Assembly (NCBI GenBank): GCA_002412705.1
Contig: DHVO01000053.1
Location: forward strand, 1 to 14,630
Length of the DNA stretch: 14,630 nt
Source of the DNA: Bacteroidales bacterium UBA5206
GTDB lineage: Bacteria > Bacteroidota > Bacteroidia > Bacteroidales > Tenuifilaceae
Direction of reading: 5' to 3'
In this document: piece after piece, positions 1 to 6,868 of the stretch
Layout of the letters: each line of letters begins with the position of its first letter
Numbering within the stretch: the stretch's first letter is position 1
Translations under genes and position numbers: made by a program
The notes under the pieces: model-generated
Database searches by the model: none
Told to the model about the DNA's origin: nothing
What the model saw: the letters and a program-made list of their open reading frames with translations, nothing else

Positions 1-1571
1 AGCGGAGCCTCAATCTCCTTGTACAACTCTGTTAAGCCCTCGTTTTGTAGGCGTGGCTCTAGTATATTCTTTAGCTGTAGGGTGATATCGGCATCCTCGG
101 CGGCGTAAACCGATATCTTATCAACAGGAATACTGCGCATGTTTAGCTGCCCTGCACCCTTTTTTCCAATTAGCTCTTCAATCTCAATGGGCTTGTAGTT
201 TAGCAGCTGCTCGGCAAGGTAGTTCATATTGTGACGCATGTCGGGCTCAAGAAGGTAGTGCGCAAGCATGGTGTCAAACATGTAACCTTTAAGCGTTACG
301 CCGTATGCCCTAAGCATTAGCAGGTCGAACTTTATGTTTTGCCCAATTTTGGTGATGCCTTCGTTCTCAAAAATCGGTTTAAACTCATTAAGTATGCTCT
401 GTGCCTCCTGCTGATTGCTGGGAATGGGAACGTACCAAGCAGTTCCCTCTTTTACTGCGAATGATAGCCCAACAAGGGTTGATGTTATTGGGTCTAACCC
501 AGTAGTCTCGGTATCGAAACAAATTTCTGTTGCTGATGATAAGGTTGCGATAAGCTCCTTCCGTTGGTCGGGATTGGCCATTACTTGGTAATCAACCTTT
601 TTGTCGGCAATGGTTAGGTAGTCCGATTGTACTGCGGGTTTAACCGTATCGTCAAAACCAAAAAGATTGCCCTGCACGGCGGTTGGTGCCACTGGCTTGG
701 GCTCCTCTACCAGCTCTTTGAGCAGTGACTTAAACTCCATCTCCTCAAGAATAGCCTTAAGCTTGGGCTTGTCGTACTCTTTTCTAATTAGCTCATCGGC
801 GTGTAGCTCTAAATCGATATCGATTTTGATTGTGGTAAGGGTGCGCGCTAGGTAGAGCTGCTCCTTGTTGGCAAGTATATTCTCTTTTTGTGCTTTGGAT
901 AGCTTATCAATGTTTTCTATAATAGCATCGATGGTGCCATACTGCGATATCAGCTTTGCTGCGGTTTTCTCACCAATGCCAGGGACGCCGGGGATGTTAT
1001 CGGATTTATCGCCCCAAAGAGCTAGGATGTCTATAAACTGGTCGGGTGCGGTAATGCCGTACTCCTTGCAGAATAGCTCCTTGGTAACGGTTTCAATATC
1101 GCTTCCAGAGCGGCCGGGCTTAATAACGGTTATATTGTCGCTAAGCAGCTGGCCATAGTCCTTATCGGGGGTCATCATTAGTACCTCAAAGCCTTGCCTC
1201 TCGGCCTGTTTGGCCATGCTGCCAATAATATCGTCGGCCTCAAACCCTTTCATCTGCAAAATGGTGATGTTTAGGGATTGAAGCAGCTCCTTGATAATTG
1301 GAACCGCAAGGCGGATATCCTCTGGTGTTTCCTCTCGGTTTGCCTTATACTCAGGGAAAAGCTCGGTTCTAAAGGTTGGGCCAGATAGGTCGAACGCCAC
1401 TGCAATGTGCGTTGGGTCAAAGCGCTTAAGCGCATCGAGCAGCGTTTTGGTGAAGCCATATACAGCCGAAGTGTTTAGCCCTTTCGAGTTTCTTATGGGT
1501 CTATTTATGAAAGCAAAGTATGCACGATAAATTAGAGCATAAGCATCGAGTAGCAGTAACTTCTTTGGCAT
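1..1571 (-). CDS. polA: DNA polymerase I, N-terminal part (3' end outside window)
   Basis: The frame is open from an ATG at 1571 to the left edge, giving 523 codons of a protein that is usually about 900 residues; the polymerase domain lies outside. Residues 1 to about 290 form the 5'-3' exonuclease (FEN-like) domain, with FEADDIIG at 110-117, TPDKD at 134-138 and the helix-hairpin-helix GDKSDNIPGVPGIGEKTA starting at 187. Residues from about 325 form the 3'-5' exonuclease domain. All three Exo motifs are intact: FDTETTGLD (352-360), GQNIKFD (410-416) and YAAEDAD (489-495). Proofreading should therefore be active, unlike in PolI of Bacillus or Thermus. Its role is Okazaki-fragment maturation and gap filling in repair. 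The gene starts 42 bases after queD ends and has no obvious promoter of its own, so co-transcription with queD is likely. Confidence 0.97.
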   Translation of the reverse strand, partial: MPKKLLLLDAYALIYRAYFAFINRPIRNSKGLNTSAVYGFTKTLLDALKRFDPTHIAVAFDLSGPTFRTELFPEYKANREETPEDIRLAVPIIKELLQSLNITILQMKGFEADDIIGSMAKQAERQGFEVLMMTPDKDYGQLLSDNITVIKPGRSGSDIETVTKELFCKEYGITAPDQFIDILALWGDKSDNIPGVPGIGEKTAAKLISQYGTIDAIIENIDKLSKAQKENILANKEQLYLARTLTTIKIDIDLELHADELIRKEYDKPKLKAILEEMEFKSLLKELVEEPKPVAPTAVQGNLFGFDDTVKPAVQSDYLTIADKKVDYQVMANPDQRKELIATLSSATEICFDTETTGLDPITSTLVGLSFAVKEGTAWYVPIPSNQQEAQSILNEFKPIFENEGITKIGQNIKFDLLMLRAYGVTLKGYMFDTMLAHYLLEPDMRHNMNYLAEQLLNYKPIEIEELIGKKGAGQLNMRSIPVDKISVYAAEDADITLQLKNILEPRLQNEGLTELYKEIEAP

Positions 1572-1613
1572 TGTATTGTTATTTAGAGGTAAATGTGGCT
1601 TTTATGTAATTCG

Positions 1614-2054
1614 TTATAGATTGTCGGAGGCATACCATTCCGCAAACGAGTTGGCGGTTTCGTAAAGTTTTAGTTGATAAAGTTTAACCCTTTGTGGAAG
1701 CTCATTCATTATTTCGTTAGCAATGTAAGGCAAAAGGTTCTCGCAAGTGGGTTGGAAAGGAACTACAACCGTTTTCTCGTTTATCTGCTTTAGCACCTCA
1801 AGCTTTTCACTACTGGGAATTACTAGTGCATGATCGAATACGCTAACCACTTTTGTTCCAACTATCTTTTTCAGATCCCCAAAATCCATTACCATTCCAT
1901 CTTTGGGGTTTGAAGGATCGTTTATGGGTTCTCCAATAACTGTAACAAAGAGTCTATATGAGTGTCCGTGAAGATTTTTACACAAACCATCGTACCCTTC
2001 AAGTATGTGCGACATTTCAAAGCGAAATTCCTTTGTTAGTCTGATAATTGCCAT
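1614..2054 (-). CDS. queD: 6-carboxy-tetrahydropterin synthase QueD (PTPS family)
   Basis: The 146-residue protein has the length and layout of the 6-pyruvoyl-tetrahydropterin synthase fold. The zinc ligands are His16 (MSH), His29 and His31 (LHGHSY). The catalytic residues would be Cys25, Asp74/His75 (FDHA) and Glu105 (PTCEN). The CKNLHGH arrangement fits QueD, which turns 7,8-dihydroneopterin triphosphate into 6-carboxy-tetrahydropterin for queuosine and other 7-deazaguanine products in the cytoplasm. A pterin-handling PTPS paralogue cannot be excluded, because no queC or queE is nearby. The ATG at 2054 lies about 16 bases downstream of the start site expected from a TACTTTTG -7 element. The next gene on this strand is polA. 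Confidence 0.9.
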   Translation of the reverse strand: MAIIRLTKEFRFEMSHILEGYDGLCKNLHGHSYRLFVTVIGEPINDPSNPKDGMVMDFGDLKKIVGTKVVSVFDHALVIPSSEKLEVLKQINEKTVVVPFQPTCENLLPYIANEIMNELPQRVKLYQLKLYETANSFAEWYASDNL

Positions 2055-2076
2055 TTAACTATAATGTTTTGATATG

Positions 2077-2084
2077 CAAAAGTA
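2077..2084 (-). promoter_or_regulatory. -7 promoter element of queD-polA
   Basis: TACTTTTG read on the minus strand matches the Bacteroidetes -7 consensus TAnnTTTG. It would start transcription near 2070, leaving a leader of about 16 bases before the queD ATG. No clean TTTG -33 element is at the expected distance. A perfect palindrome occupies that spacer instead. Confidence 0.5.
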
Positions 2085-2085
2085 A

Positions 2086-2104
2086 CCTTTGTTTGCAACA
2101 AAGG
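2086..2104. promoter_or_regulatory. Perfect 8-3-8 palindrome upstream of queD, candidate operator
   Basis: CCTTTGTT and AACAAAGG are exact reverse complements separated by TGC. The palindrome begins one base upstream of the proposed queD -7 box, so it lies between -7 and -33 where a bound repressor would block polymerase. It lies upstream of the likely start site, so an RNA hairpin role is less likely. The binding protein is unknown. Confidence 0.4.
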
Positions 2105-2214
2105 AGATTGGCATACGAATTAAAACCTTGTGAATGCTAAAAATTGGCTCTGCTATATTCTTTGGTTGGAATGGGCGAGCGCATTAATTTTTGGAAGGAG
2201 ATGAAAACTGGTAC

Positions 2215-2273
2215 AGGAAAGGCTAAGTAAGAGTAACTTTTATTGCTTATGCCATTATTAGTTAGCCTTTCCT
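2215..2273. repeat. 12-bp perfect inverted repeat downstream of arsR-like gene
   Basis: AGGAAAGGCTAA (2215-2226) and TTAGCCTTTCCT (2262-2273) are exact reverse complements with 35 bases between. The repeat begins 7 bases past the arsR-like stop codon, in the 226-base spacer before queD. It may work as an arsR 3' stem, but no T-tract follows on either strand and the loop is long for an intrinsic terminator. Nothing else in 2105-2280 could be recognised. Confidence 0.5.
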
Positions 2274-2280
2274 AGGCACA

Positions 2281-2583
2281 TTAAACCCTGCAGCAGTGGC
2301 TTATGCAGTCGAGTATTTTGCCAAGATTCTCGTTTCGTAAAAAGTAGAAGGTGTTTTTACCATCCCTTTTTGAAAGGAGAACTCCTTTGTCTCTTAGTAT
2401 TCCTAAATGATGTGAGGTGGTTGATTGCTCAATGTTCAACTTCTCGTGAATTTCAGTAACAGTAAGCTTTTTACCATCCTCTAGTAAGCTGATAATGGCT
2501 ATTCGCATTGGGTGTGCTATGGCTTTTAGCATAGCAGCAGCCTGTTCTAGTTGTTCTATTTGCAAATCTTTAAATTGATGCAT
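2281..2583 (-). CDS. ArsR-family winged-helix transcriptional regulator
   Basis: The 100-residue protein is the size of a one-domain ArsR/SmtB repressor. The N-terminal helix reads LKAIAHPMRIAIISLLEDG (19-37). The helix-turn-helix is about 40-65 (LTVTEIHEKL..IEQSTTSHHLGILRDKG), followed by a beta-wing (LLSKRDGKNTFYFL). The C-terminus is LDCISHCCRV, giving Cys93, His96, Cys97 and Cys98, a plausible metal or thiol-sensing cluster; this is inference, not a recognised site of a named subgroup. It should be a dimeric repressor that leaves DNA on ligand binding. No metal pump or reductase gene adjoins it, so only self-regulation can be proposed, supported by a palindrome over its promoter. The polyprenyl synthase gene is divergent, 264 bases away. 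Confidence 0.9.
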   Translation of the reverse strand: MHQFKDLQIEQLEQAAAMLKAIAHPMRIAIISLLEDGKKLTVTEIHEKLNIEQSTTSHHLGILRDKGVLLSKRDGKNTFYFLRNENLGKILDCISHCCRV

Positions 2584-2610
2584 TGCGTTTCTTGTTTACG
2601 AAAAAGTATG

Positions 2611-2628
2611 CAAATATATGAATATTTG
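2611..2628. promoter_or_regulatory. Palindromic operator over the arsR-like promoter
   Basis: CAAATAT and ATATTTG form a perfect 7-4-7 inverted repeat whose right edge is 27 bases upstream of the regulator's ATG. On the minus strand, 2618-2611 reads TATATTTG, which fits the Bacteroidetes -7 element TAnnTTTG, so operator and -7 box coincide. AT-rich interrupted dyads of this kind are typical ArsR/SmtB sites. A second dyad, ATTAG-7-CTAAT, follows at 2629-2645. The remainder of the divergent region to 2847 is AT-rich; no full TAnnTTTG was found on the plus strand for the polyprenyl synthase gene. Confidence 0.5.
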
Positions 2629-2847
2629 ATTAGTAATAATCTAATTAGAGTAAAAAACAGGTTGTTACGCAATATTGTTTAGCTTTTTTAAAAAATGATT
2701 ATCGTGGAATCTATGTTGTGCAAAGTAGCAGTAATACTGTTACAAATACAGAGCAAGCCAATTTAATGATGAATTTTAAAGCTAAAGCCCCTTAGGTTTG
2801 TTATAAAGAAAGGTTAAAAAAATGTTTAATTTGCTGTTTAATTACTA

Positions 2848-3834
2848 ATGGGCTATTTAATGTCACCAATCGATAAAATTCGGAAACCAATTGCAAGGCA
2901 GCTCGATGACTTTGAGCCATTCTTTAAGGAGTCGATGAAATCAAAGGTTCCGTTACTCGATATTATTACAAACTACATATACAGGCATAAAGGGAAGCAG
3001 CTGCGTCCGTTGCTGGTTTTTTTATCGGCAGGCGCCACTGGTGGTGTTACCCAGTCAACTTACACCGCGGCTGGAATGATAGAGCTGCTGCACACCGCAA
3101 CCCTTATACACGACGATGTGGTTGATGAGTCGTACGAAAGGCGCGGTGCATTTTCCATAAATGCTCTTTGGCGCTCGAAGATTGCTGTGCTTGCTGGCGA
3201 TTTTATACTATCAAAGGGATTGTTGCTTGCCGTAGAAACAGGTGAGTTTGAGCTGCTCAAATTAATGAGCAATGCTGTTAAGGAGATGAGTGAGGGGGAG
3301 CTGCTGCAAATTGAGCGCTCACGCAAGATGAATGTAGATGAGGCTACTTACTTTGAGATAATTCGTATGAAAACCGCAACGCTGCTTGCCAGCTGTGCGG
3401 CAAACGGTGCTGCCTCATCTGGTGCAAGCAAAGAGGTTGTTGATATGATGCACGAGTTTGGAACATATCTAGGCATTGCATTCCAAATTCGCGACGATTT
3501 ATTTGACTATCAGCCCAAAGGTATAATTGGTAAGCCTACTGGTAACGATATCAAGGAGAAAAAGCTAACATTGCCTTTAATACACGCGCTTGCTCAGGTT
3601 TCTGAGGCAGAGCGCAGGCGTATCCTAAATTTGGTAAGGTCTAGCAGACGCAATGGTGCGGCTGTTGCTCAGGTTGTTGACTTTGTGGTTGCTAAGAATG
3701 GGCTGGCTTATACCGAGAAGGTAATGATAGATTATAAGCAGAAAGCTATTGACGTTCTAATGCGTTTACCCCAAACTGAATGTCGCGACTCGCTAGTTAT
3801 GCTTACAGATTATGTTGTGGATAGGAAAAAGTAG
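2848..3834 (+). CDS. Trans-polyprenyl diphosphate synthase (octaprenyl-type)
   Basis: The 328-residue protein carries all hallmarks of long-chain trans-prenyl synthases. These are the substrate-binding KGKQLRP (48-54), the first Asp-rich motif DDVVD (89-93), the second DDLFD (216-220), and GKPTGNDIKEKKLTLPLI from 228. It condenses isopentenyl diphosphate onto an allylic primer using magnesium held by the two aspartate motifs, most likely to make the menaquinone side chain. Chain length cannot be read from sequence with certainty; the length and single-chain form resemble IspB-type enzymes. The ATG at 2848 is the longest option. Met5 (2860, MSPIDKIRKPI) matches the family N-terminus at least as well. 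It opens the plus-strand gene run. Confidence 0.95.
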   Translation: MGYLMSPIDKIRKPIARQLDDFEPFFKESMKSKVPLLDIITNYIYRHKGKQLRPLLVFLSAGATGGVTQSTYTAAGMIELLHTATLIHDDVVDESYERRGAFSINALWRSKIAVLAGDFILSKGLLLAVETGEFELLKLMSNAVKEMSEGELLQIERSRKMNVDEATYFEIIRMKTATLLASCAANGAASSGASKEVVDMMHEFGTYLGIAFQIRDDLFDYQPKGIIGKPTGNDIKEKKLTLPLIHALAQVSEAERRRILNLVRSSRRNGAAVAQVVDFVVAKNGLAYTEKVMIDYKQKAIDVLMRLPQTECRDSLVMLTDYVVDRKK

Positions 3835-3837
3835 ATG

Positions 3838-3900
3838 TTAGACATTAGACGATAGGTGGGAATTCCTAAACACCAAATATTAGATACCAAACACTAATAG
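3838..3900 (+). repeat. Degenerate 7-base tandem repeat between the polyprenyl synthase and cvpA genes
   Basis: Almost the whole 70-base spacer can be cut into nine heptads, including TTAGACA, TTAGACG, CTAAACA, CCAAATA, TTAGATA and CCAAACA, with approximate consensus YYARAYA. The two central units fit poorly. The array starts 4 bases after the stop codon and ends 4 bases before the cvpA start. Nothing else is in the spacer. The same pattern recurs at 10353-10394. Confidence 0.6.
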
Positions 3901-3904
3901 CTAT

Positions 3905-4432
3905 ATGGGAGTTATCGACATTGTTTTTGCCGCTGTATTCATTTTTAGCGGATTTATGGGTTACAAAAAGGGTTTTGTGGCTCAGTTTGCATCGCTTGCA
4001 GGACTACTCTTAGGTATCTGGGGTGCTATTCATTTTTCTGATGTAACAGCAACCTTTCTTCGAGAACAGTTCGATTTAACAACAGAGTACCTACCCCTTA
4101 TTGCTTTTGCCGTAACGTTTACACTTATTGTTGTTGCGGTTCACTTTTTAGGATTACTGGTTGAGGGTGTTTTCAACATGGCGTTTTTAGGTGTGGCCAA
4201 TAGTCTGCTGGGTGTTGCTTTTGGCGTGCTAAAAACAGCATTCATACTAAGCGTTGTAATAGTTATAATTAACAAAGCCGATACTAAGTTTAAGGTTATT
4301 CCCGAGCACATTACGGAAAACTCTATTTTCTATTCTCCTGTATCAAAGTTAGCTCCAGCTGTGTTCCCCTATCTTAACTTTGACGAGATACAGGCAACAC
4401 TTAAGGAAACCTTTACTCCTAACAAGGAGTAA
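3905..4432 (+). CDS. cvpA: CvpA-family integral membrane protein
   Basis: The 175-residue protein has four hydrophobic segments at about 3-20, 26-43, 62-85 and 99-122, followed by a soluble tail. The N-terminus (IDIVFAAVFIFSGFMGYKKGFVAQ) and the glycine-rich segment VANSLLGVAFGVLKTAF (97-113) are typical of the CvpA/colicin V production family (PF02674). These are inner-membrane proteins linked to envelope integrity in other bacteria; the biochemical activity is not settled. The soluble C-terminus (about 125-175) has no recognisable domain. It lies between the polyprenyl synthase gene and tyrS on the same strand. Confidence 0.88.
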   Translation: MGVIDIVFAAVFIFSGFMGYKKGFVAQFASLAGLLLGIWGAIHFSDVTATFLREQFDLTTEYLPLIAFAVTFTLIVVAVHFLGLLVEGVFNMAFLGVANSLLGVAFGVLKTAFILSVVIVIINKADTKFKVIPEHITENSIFYSPVSKLAPAVFPYLNFDEIQATLKETFTPNKE

Positions 4433-4458
4433 TCCGCTGTTTTTTCCTCACATAGAGC

Positions 4459-4466
4459 TATCTTTG
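4459..4466 (+). promoter_or_regulatory. -7 promoter element of tyrS
   Basis: TATCTTTG, followed by CACC, is an exact match to TAnnTTTG. It predicts a start site near 4473. That leaves only a few bases before the upstream ATG at 4480, but about 55 bases before the ATG at 4528, and so bears on the choice of tyrS start. The upstream region is T-rich without a perfect TTTG -33 box. Confidence 0.55.
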
Positions 4467-4527
4467 CACCCGTTACTTAATGAGTAATGGCGTTTTTCCT
4501 TTGACTACAACTAACTTTTTTACTGAT

Positions 4528-5823
4528 ATGAATTTTGTTGAAGAGCTTCGTTGGCGTGGTATGATCCACGACATTATGCCAGGAACCGAAGAGCAACTGT
4601 CTAAAGAGCTAACCTCTGCATATGTTGGGATTGATCCAACCGCAGATTCTTTACATATAGGTCACCTTGTTTCGGTTATGATGCTTAAGCATTTTCAGCG
4701 TTGCGGGCATAAACCCATCGTGCTTGTTGGTGGTGCAACGGGAATGATTGGCGACCCTTCGGGAAAATCACAGGAGCGTAACCTGCTCGATGAGCCTACG
4801 CTTAGGCACAATCAGGAGTGCATTAAGAATCAGGTAGCCAAATTCTTGAATTTCGACGAGAAGGAGGCCAATGCTGCCGTTCTGGTGAACAACTACGACT
4901 GGATGAAGGAGTTTTCATTCCTTGGTTTTATTCGTGACATTGGTAAGCATATCACCGTGAACTACATGATGGCTAAGGACTCAGTTAAGAAGCGTCTAAA
5001 TCCAGAAGCAGGTGGTGCCGGATTATCGTTTACTGAGTTCTCATACCAGCTGGTTCAAGGAACCGATTTCTTGTACCTATACGAGAACTACGGTTGCCGA
5101 TTACAAATGGGTGGTTCCGATCAGTGGGGAAATATTACCACAGGTACAGAGCTTATACGTCGTAAGGTTGGGGGCGAAGCATACGCTTTAACCTGTCCGC
5201 TGATAACCAAGGCCGATGGAACTAAGTTTGGCAAAACAGAGCAGGGTAACGTGTGGCTCGATCCTAAACTTACGTCACCATACAAATTCTACCAGTTCTG
5301 GCTTAATACTTCCGATGAGGATGCTGCGCGTTACATAAAGATATTTACCCTTCTTAATCGCCAAGAAATTGACGGACTAATTGAGGAGCACTCAAAAGAG
5401 CCACATCTGCGTAAGCTTCAAAAGGAGCTTGCAAAGCAGCTTACCATTATGGTTCATTCTCAACAGGATTACGAAGTTGCCGTTGAGGCTTCGGCTATTC
5501 TTTTTGGTAATGCAACAGCCGAATCGTTGAGAAAGATTGATGAGGATACATTCCTTTCTGTTTTTGAGGGAGTTCCATCGTTTGATGTGCCAGCATCGGC
5601 TTTAGCCGAGGGCGTTTCGTTCTCTGCTCTTTGTGCAGAAATGGCTCCTGTGTTCCCTTCAAAAGGGGAGCTAAGACGCTTGGTTAAAGGCGGTGGCATT
5701 AGCATGAACCGCGAAAAGGTAGAGGATTCCGAAATGGTGGTTACTTCCCAAATGCTTATCAACAACAAGTTTCTTGTGGTTCAAAAGGGGAAAAAGAGCT
5801 ACAACCTTATACGCATAGTCTAG
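4528..5823 (+). CDS. tyrS: Tyrosyl-tRNA synthetase
   Basis: It charges tRNA-Tyr with tyrosine in the cytoplasm. From the ATG at 4528 the protein is 431 residues and begins MNFVEELRWRGMIHD, the usual Bacteroidetes TyrRS start. An in-frame ATG at 4480 would add 16 poorly conserved residues (MSNGVFPLTTTNFFTD) and sits almost on the predicted transcription start, so the shorter form is preferred. Numbering from 4528, the class I signature HIGH is at 43-46, the tyrosine/tRNA region SYQLVQGTDF and GGSDQWGN follow, and the KMSKS loop is KFGKT at 233-237, as in bacterial TyrRS. An S4-type RNA-binding domain ends the protein (GELRRLVKGGGISMNREKV). No frameshift or missing key residue is seen. Confidence 0.96.
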   Translation: MNFVEELRWRGMIHDIMPGTEEQLSKELTSAYVGIDPTADSLHIGHLVSVMMLKHFQRCGHKPIVLVGGATGMIGDPSGKSQERNLLDEPTLRHNQECIKNQVAKFLNFDEKEANAAVLVNNYDWMKEFSFLGFIRDIGKHITVNYMMAKDSVKKRLNPEAGGAGLSFTEFSYQLVQGTDFLYLYENYGCRLQMGGSDQWGNITTGTELIRRKVGGEAYALTCPLITKADGTKFGKTEQGNVWLDPKLTSPYKFYQFWLNTSDEDAARYIKIFTLLNRQEIDGLIEEHSKEPHLRKLQKELAKQLTIMVHSQQDYEVAVEASAILFGNATAESLRKIDEDTFLSVFEGVPSFDVPASALAEGVSFSALCAEMAPVFPSKGELRRLVKGGGISMNREKVEDSEMVVTSQMLINNKFLVVQKGKKSYNLIRIV

Positions 5824-5854
5824 CTTTTTACGTTGTAGTGTTTTAATCTTATAG

Positions 5855-6865
5855 ATGATGGAGCAAAACCCAAAGGAGTTTAGCCTTAACTCTACCCATA
5901 TTTTAAGCTATTTATGGGAAAAGCGAAGGCTTATAATTGTTGTAACAACCATAGCATTTGTTGTGTCTATGGTTGCATCTTTTCTAATCCAAGAGCGATT
6001 TAAGGCAACGGCGGTTGTTTTCCCTGCTAGGGCTAATCAGCAATCTAAGGATGTGTTCTCTACAACTCTGCAAAAGGGTTTAACCGTTTTTGGCGAGGAC
6101 GAGGAGGCCGAGCAGCTTCTACAAGTGCTCTCGTCGGAAACCCTTCGCGATATTGTTATTAGGAAGCACAGGTTGATGGAGAATTGGGGTATCAATCCTA
6201 ACGAAAGGTTTGCTCGTACTAAGGTTTATGGTATTTATGGCGATGTAGTATCCTTTAGGCCAACACAGTACCAGAGCGTTAAAATTGAGGTTGAAGATTT
6301 TTTTCCCCAGTCGTCGGCTGCCATTGCTAATACCATTGTTGTTGTTGCCGATAGCCTAATGCGTGAAGCAAAAGCACAGATTACATCTAAAGCGCTGGAA
6401 GCGCTGGAGCTGCAGTACCAAGTTGGGCTTGACGAGATGAAATCGCTTGAGGATTCTCTTACTGCAGTGATGAAGAAAGGGGTTGTTAACTTTGAGGGGC
6501 AAACCGATAGGTACCATAAAGCTTATGCCGAAGCGCTTGTTAGCGGTAACCGTTCAGGAGCAGAAGCCATTGCCAAGCGAATAGCAGAAATAGCGCCACT
6601 GGGTAGCAGGTATATTAGGTTAAGTGAAGAAATTGAGCACATGGCTTTACACCTAACCGATCTGAGGGAAAACTTAAAGGTGTTAAGACTTGAGGCCTCA
6701 AAAACCATCCCTTCGCAGTTTGTAATAGACTGGGCAACAGCTCCCGACAAAAAATCGTACCCTAAAAAATCCATCGTTATTGTGGTTTCCACAATTTCTG
6801 CGTTTTTCTTCTTGGTGTTCCTTCTTATTGTTGCCGAGTTTATAAGAAAAAGCCTTAGGAGGTAG
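5855..6865 (+). CDS. Wzz-family polysaccharide chain-length/co-polymerase protein
   Basis: The 336-residue protein has the Wzz/PCP layout. There is a cytoplasmic N-terminus, a transmembrane helix at about 26-45 directly followed by QERFKATAVVFPAR, a long periplasmic part with helices (about 170-290), then a proline-bearing APDKKSYPKK (296-305) before a second helix at about 306-330. It stops 6 residues after that helix, so it has no tyrosine-kinase (BY-kinase) domain. Such proteins set the length of O-antigen or other surface polysaccharide in the inner membrane. It could start at the first or second ATG (5855 or 5858). Three bases separate it from the ligase-family gene, so the two are very probably co-translated; tyrS lies 31 bases upstream. 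Confidence 0.85.
   Translation: MMEQNPKEFSLNSTHILSYLWEKRRLIIVVTTIAFVVSMVASFLIQERFKATAVVFPARANQQSKDVFSTTLQKGLTVFGEDEEAEQLLQVLSSETLRDIVIRKHRLMENWGINPNERFARTKVYGIYGDVVSFRPTQYQSVKIEVEDFFPQSSAAIANTIVVVADSLMREAKAQITSKALEALELQYQVGLDEMKSLEDSLTAVMKKGVVNFEGQTDRYHKAYAEALVSGNRSGAEAIAKRIAEIAPLGSRYIRLSEEIEHMALHLTDLRENLKVLRLEASKTIPSQFVIDWATAPDKKSYPKKSIVIVVSTISAFFFLVFLLIVAEFIRKSLRR
6857..6862 (+). promoter_or_regulatory. Strong Shine-Dalgarno AGGAGG before a TTG start
   Basis: AGGAGG overlaps the last codons of the Wzz gene and lies six bases upstream of TTG at 6869. Clear Shine-Dalgarno sites are rare in Bacteroidetes, and it supports TTG as the start because no ATG occurs in frame before the first membrane helix. 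Confidence 0.6.
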
Positions 6866-6868
6866 TTC

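Noticed and set aside
865..1530. Plus-strand frames across polA (865-1158 and 1291-1530)
   Set aside because: They are antisense to the conserved exonuclease domains of polA and have no recognisable protein features.
2171..2230. 19-codon frame starting ATGGGCGAGCGC in the arsR-queD spacer
   Set aside because: It has no ribosome-binding site or promoter, overlaps one arm of the inverted repeat, and resembles no known peptide.
3838..3900. CRISPR-like array
   Set aside because: The units are only 7 bases, degenerate and without spacers; no cas genes are nearby.
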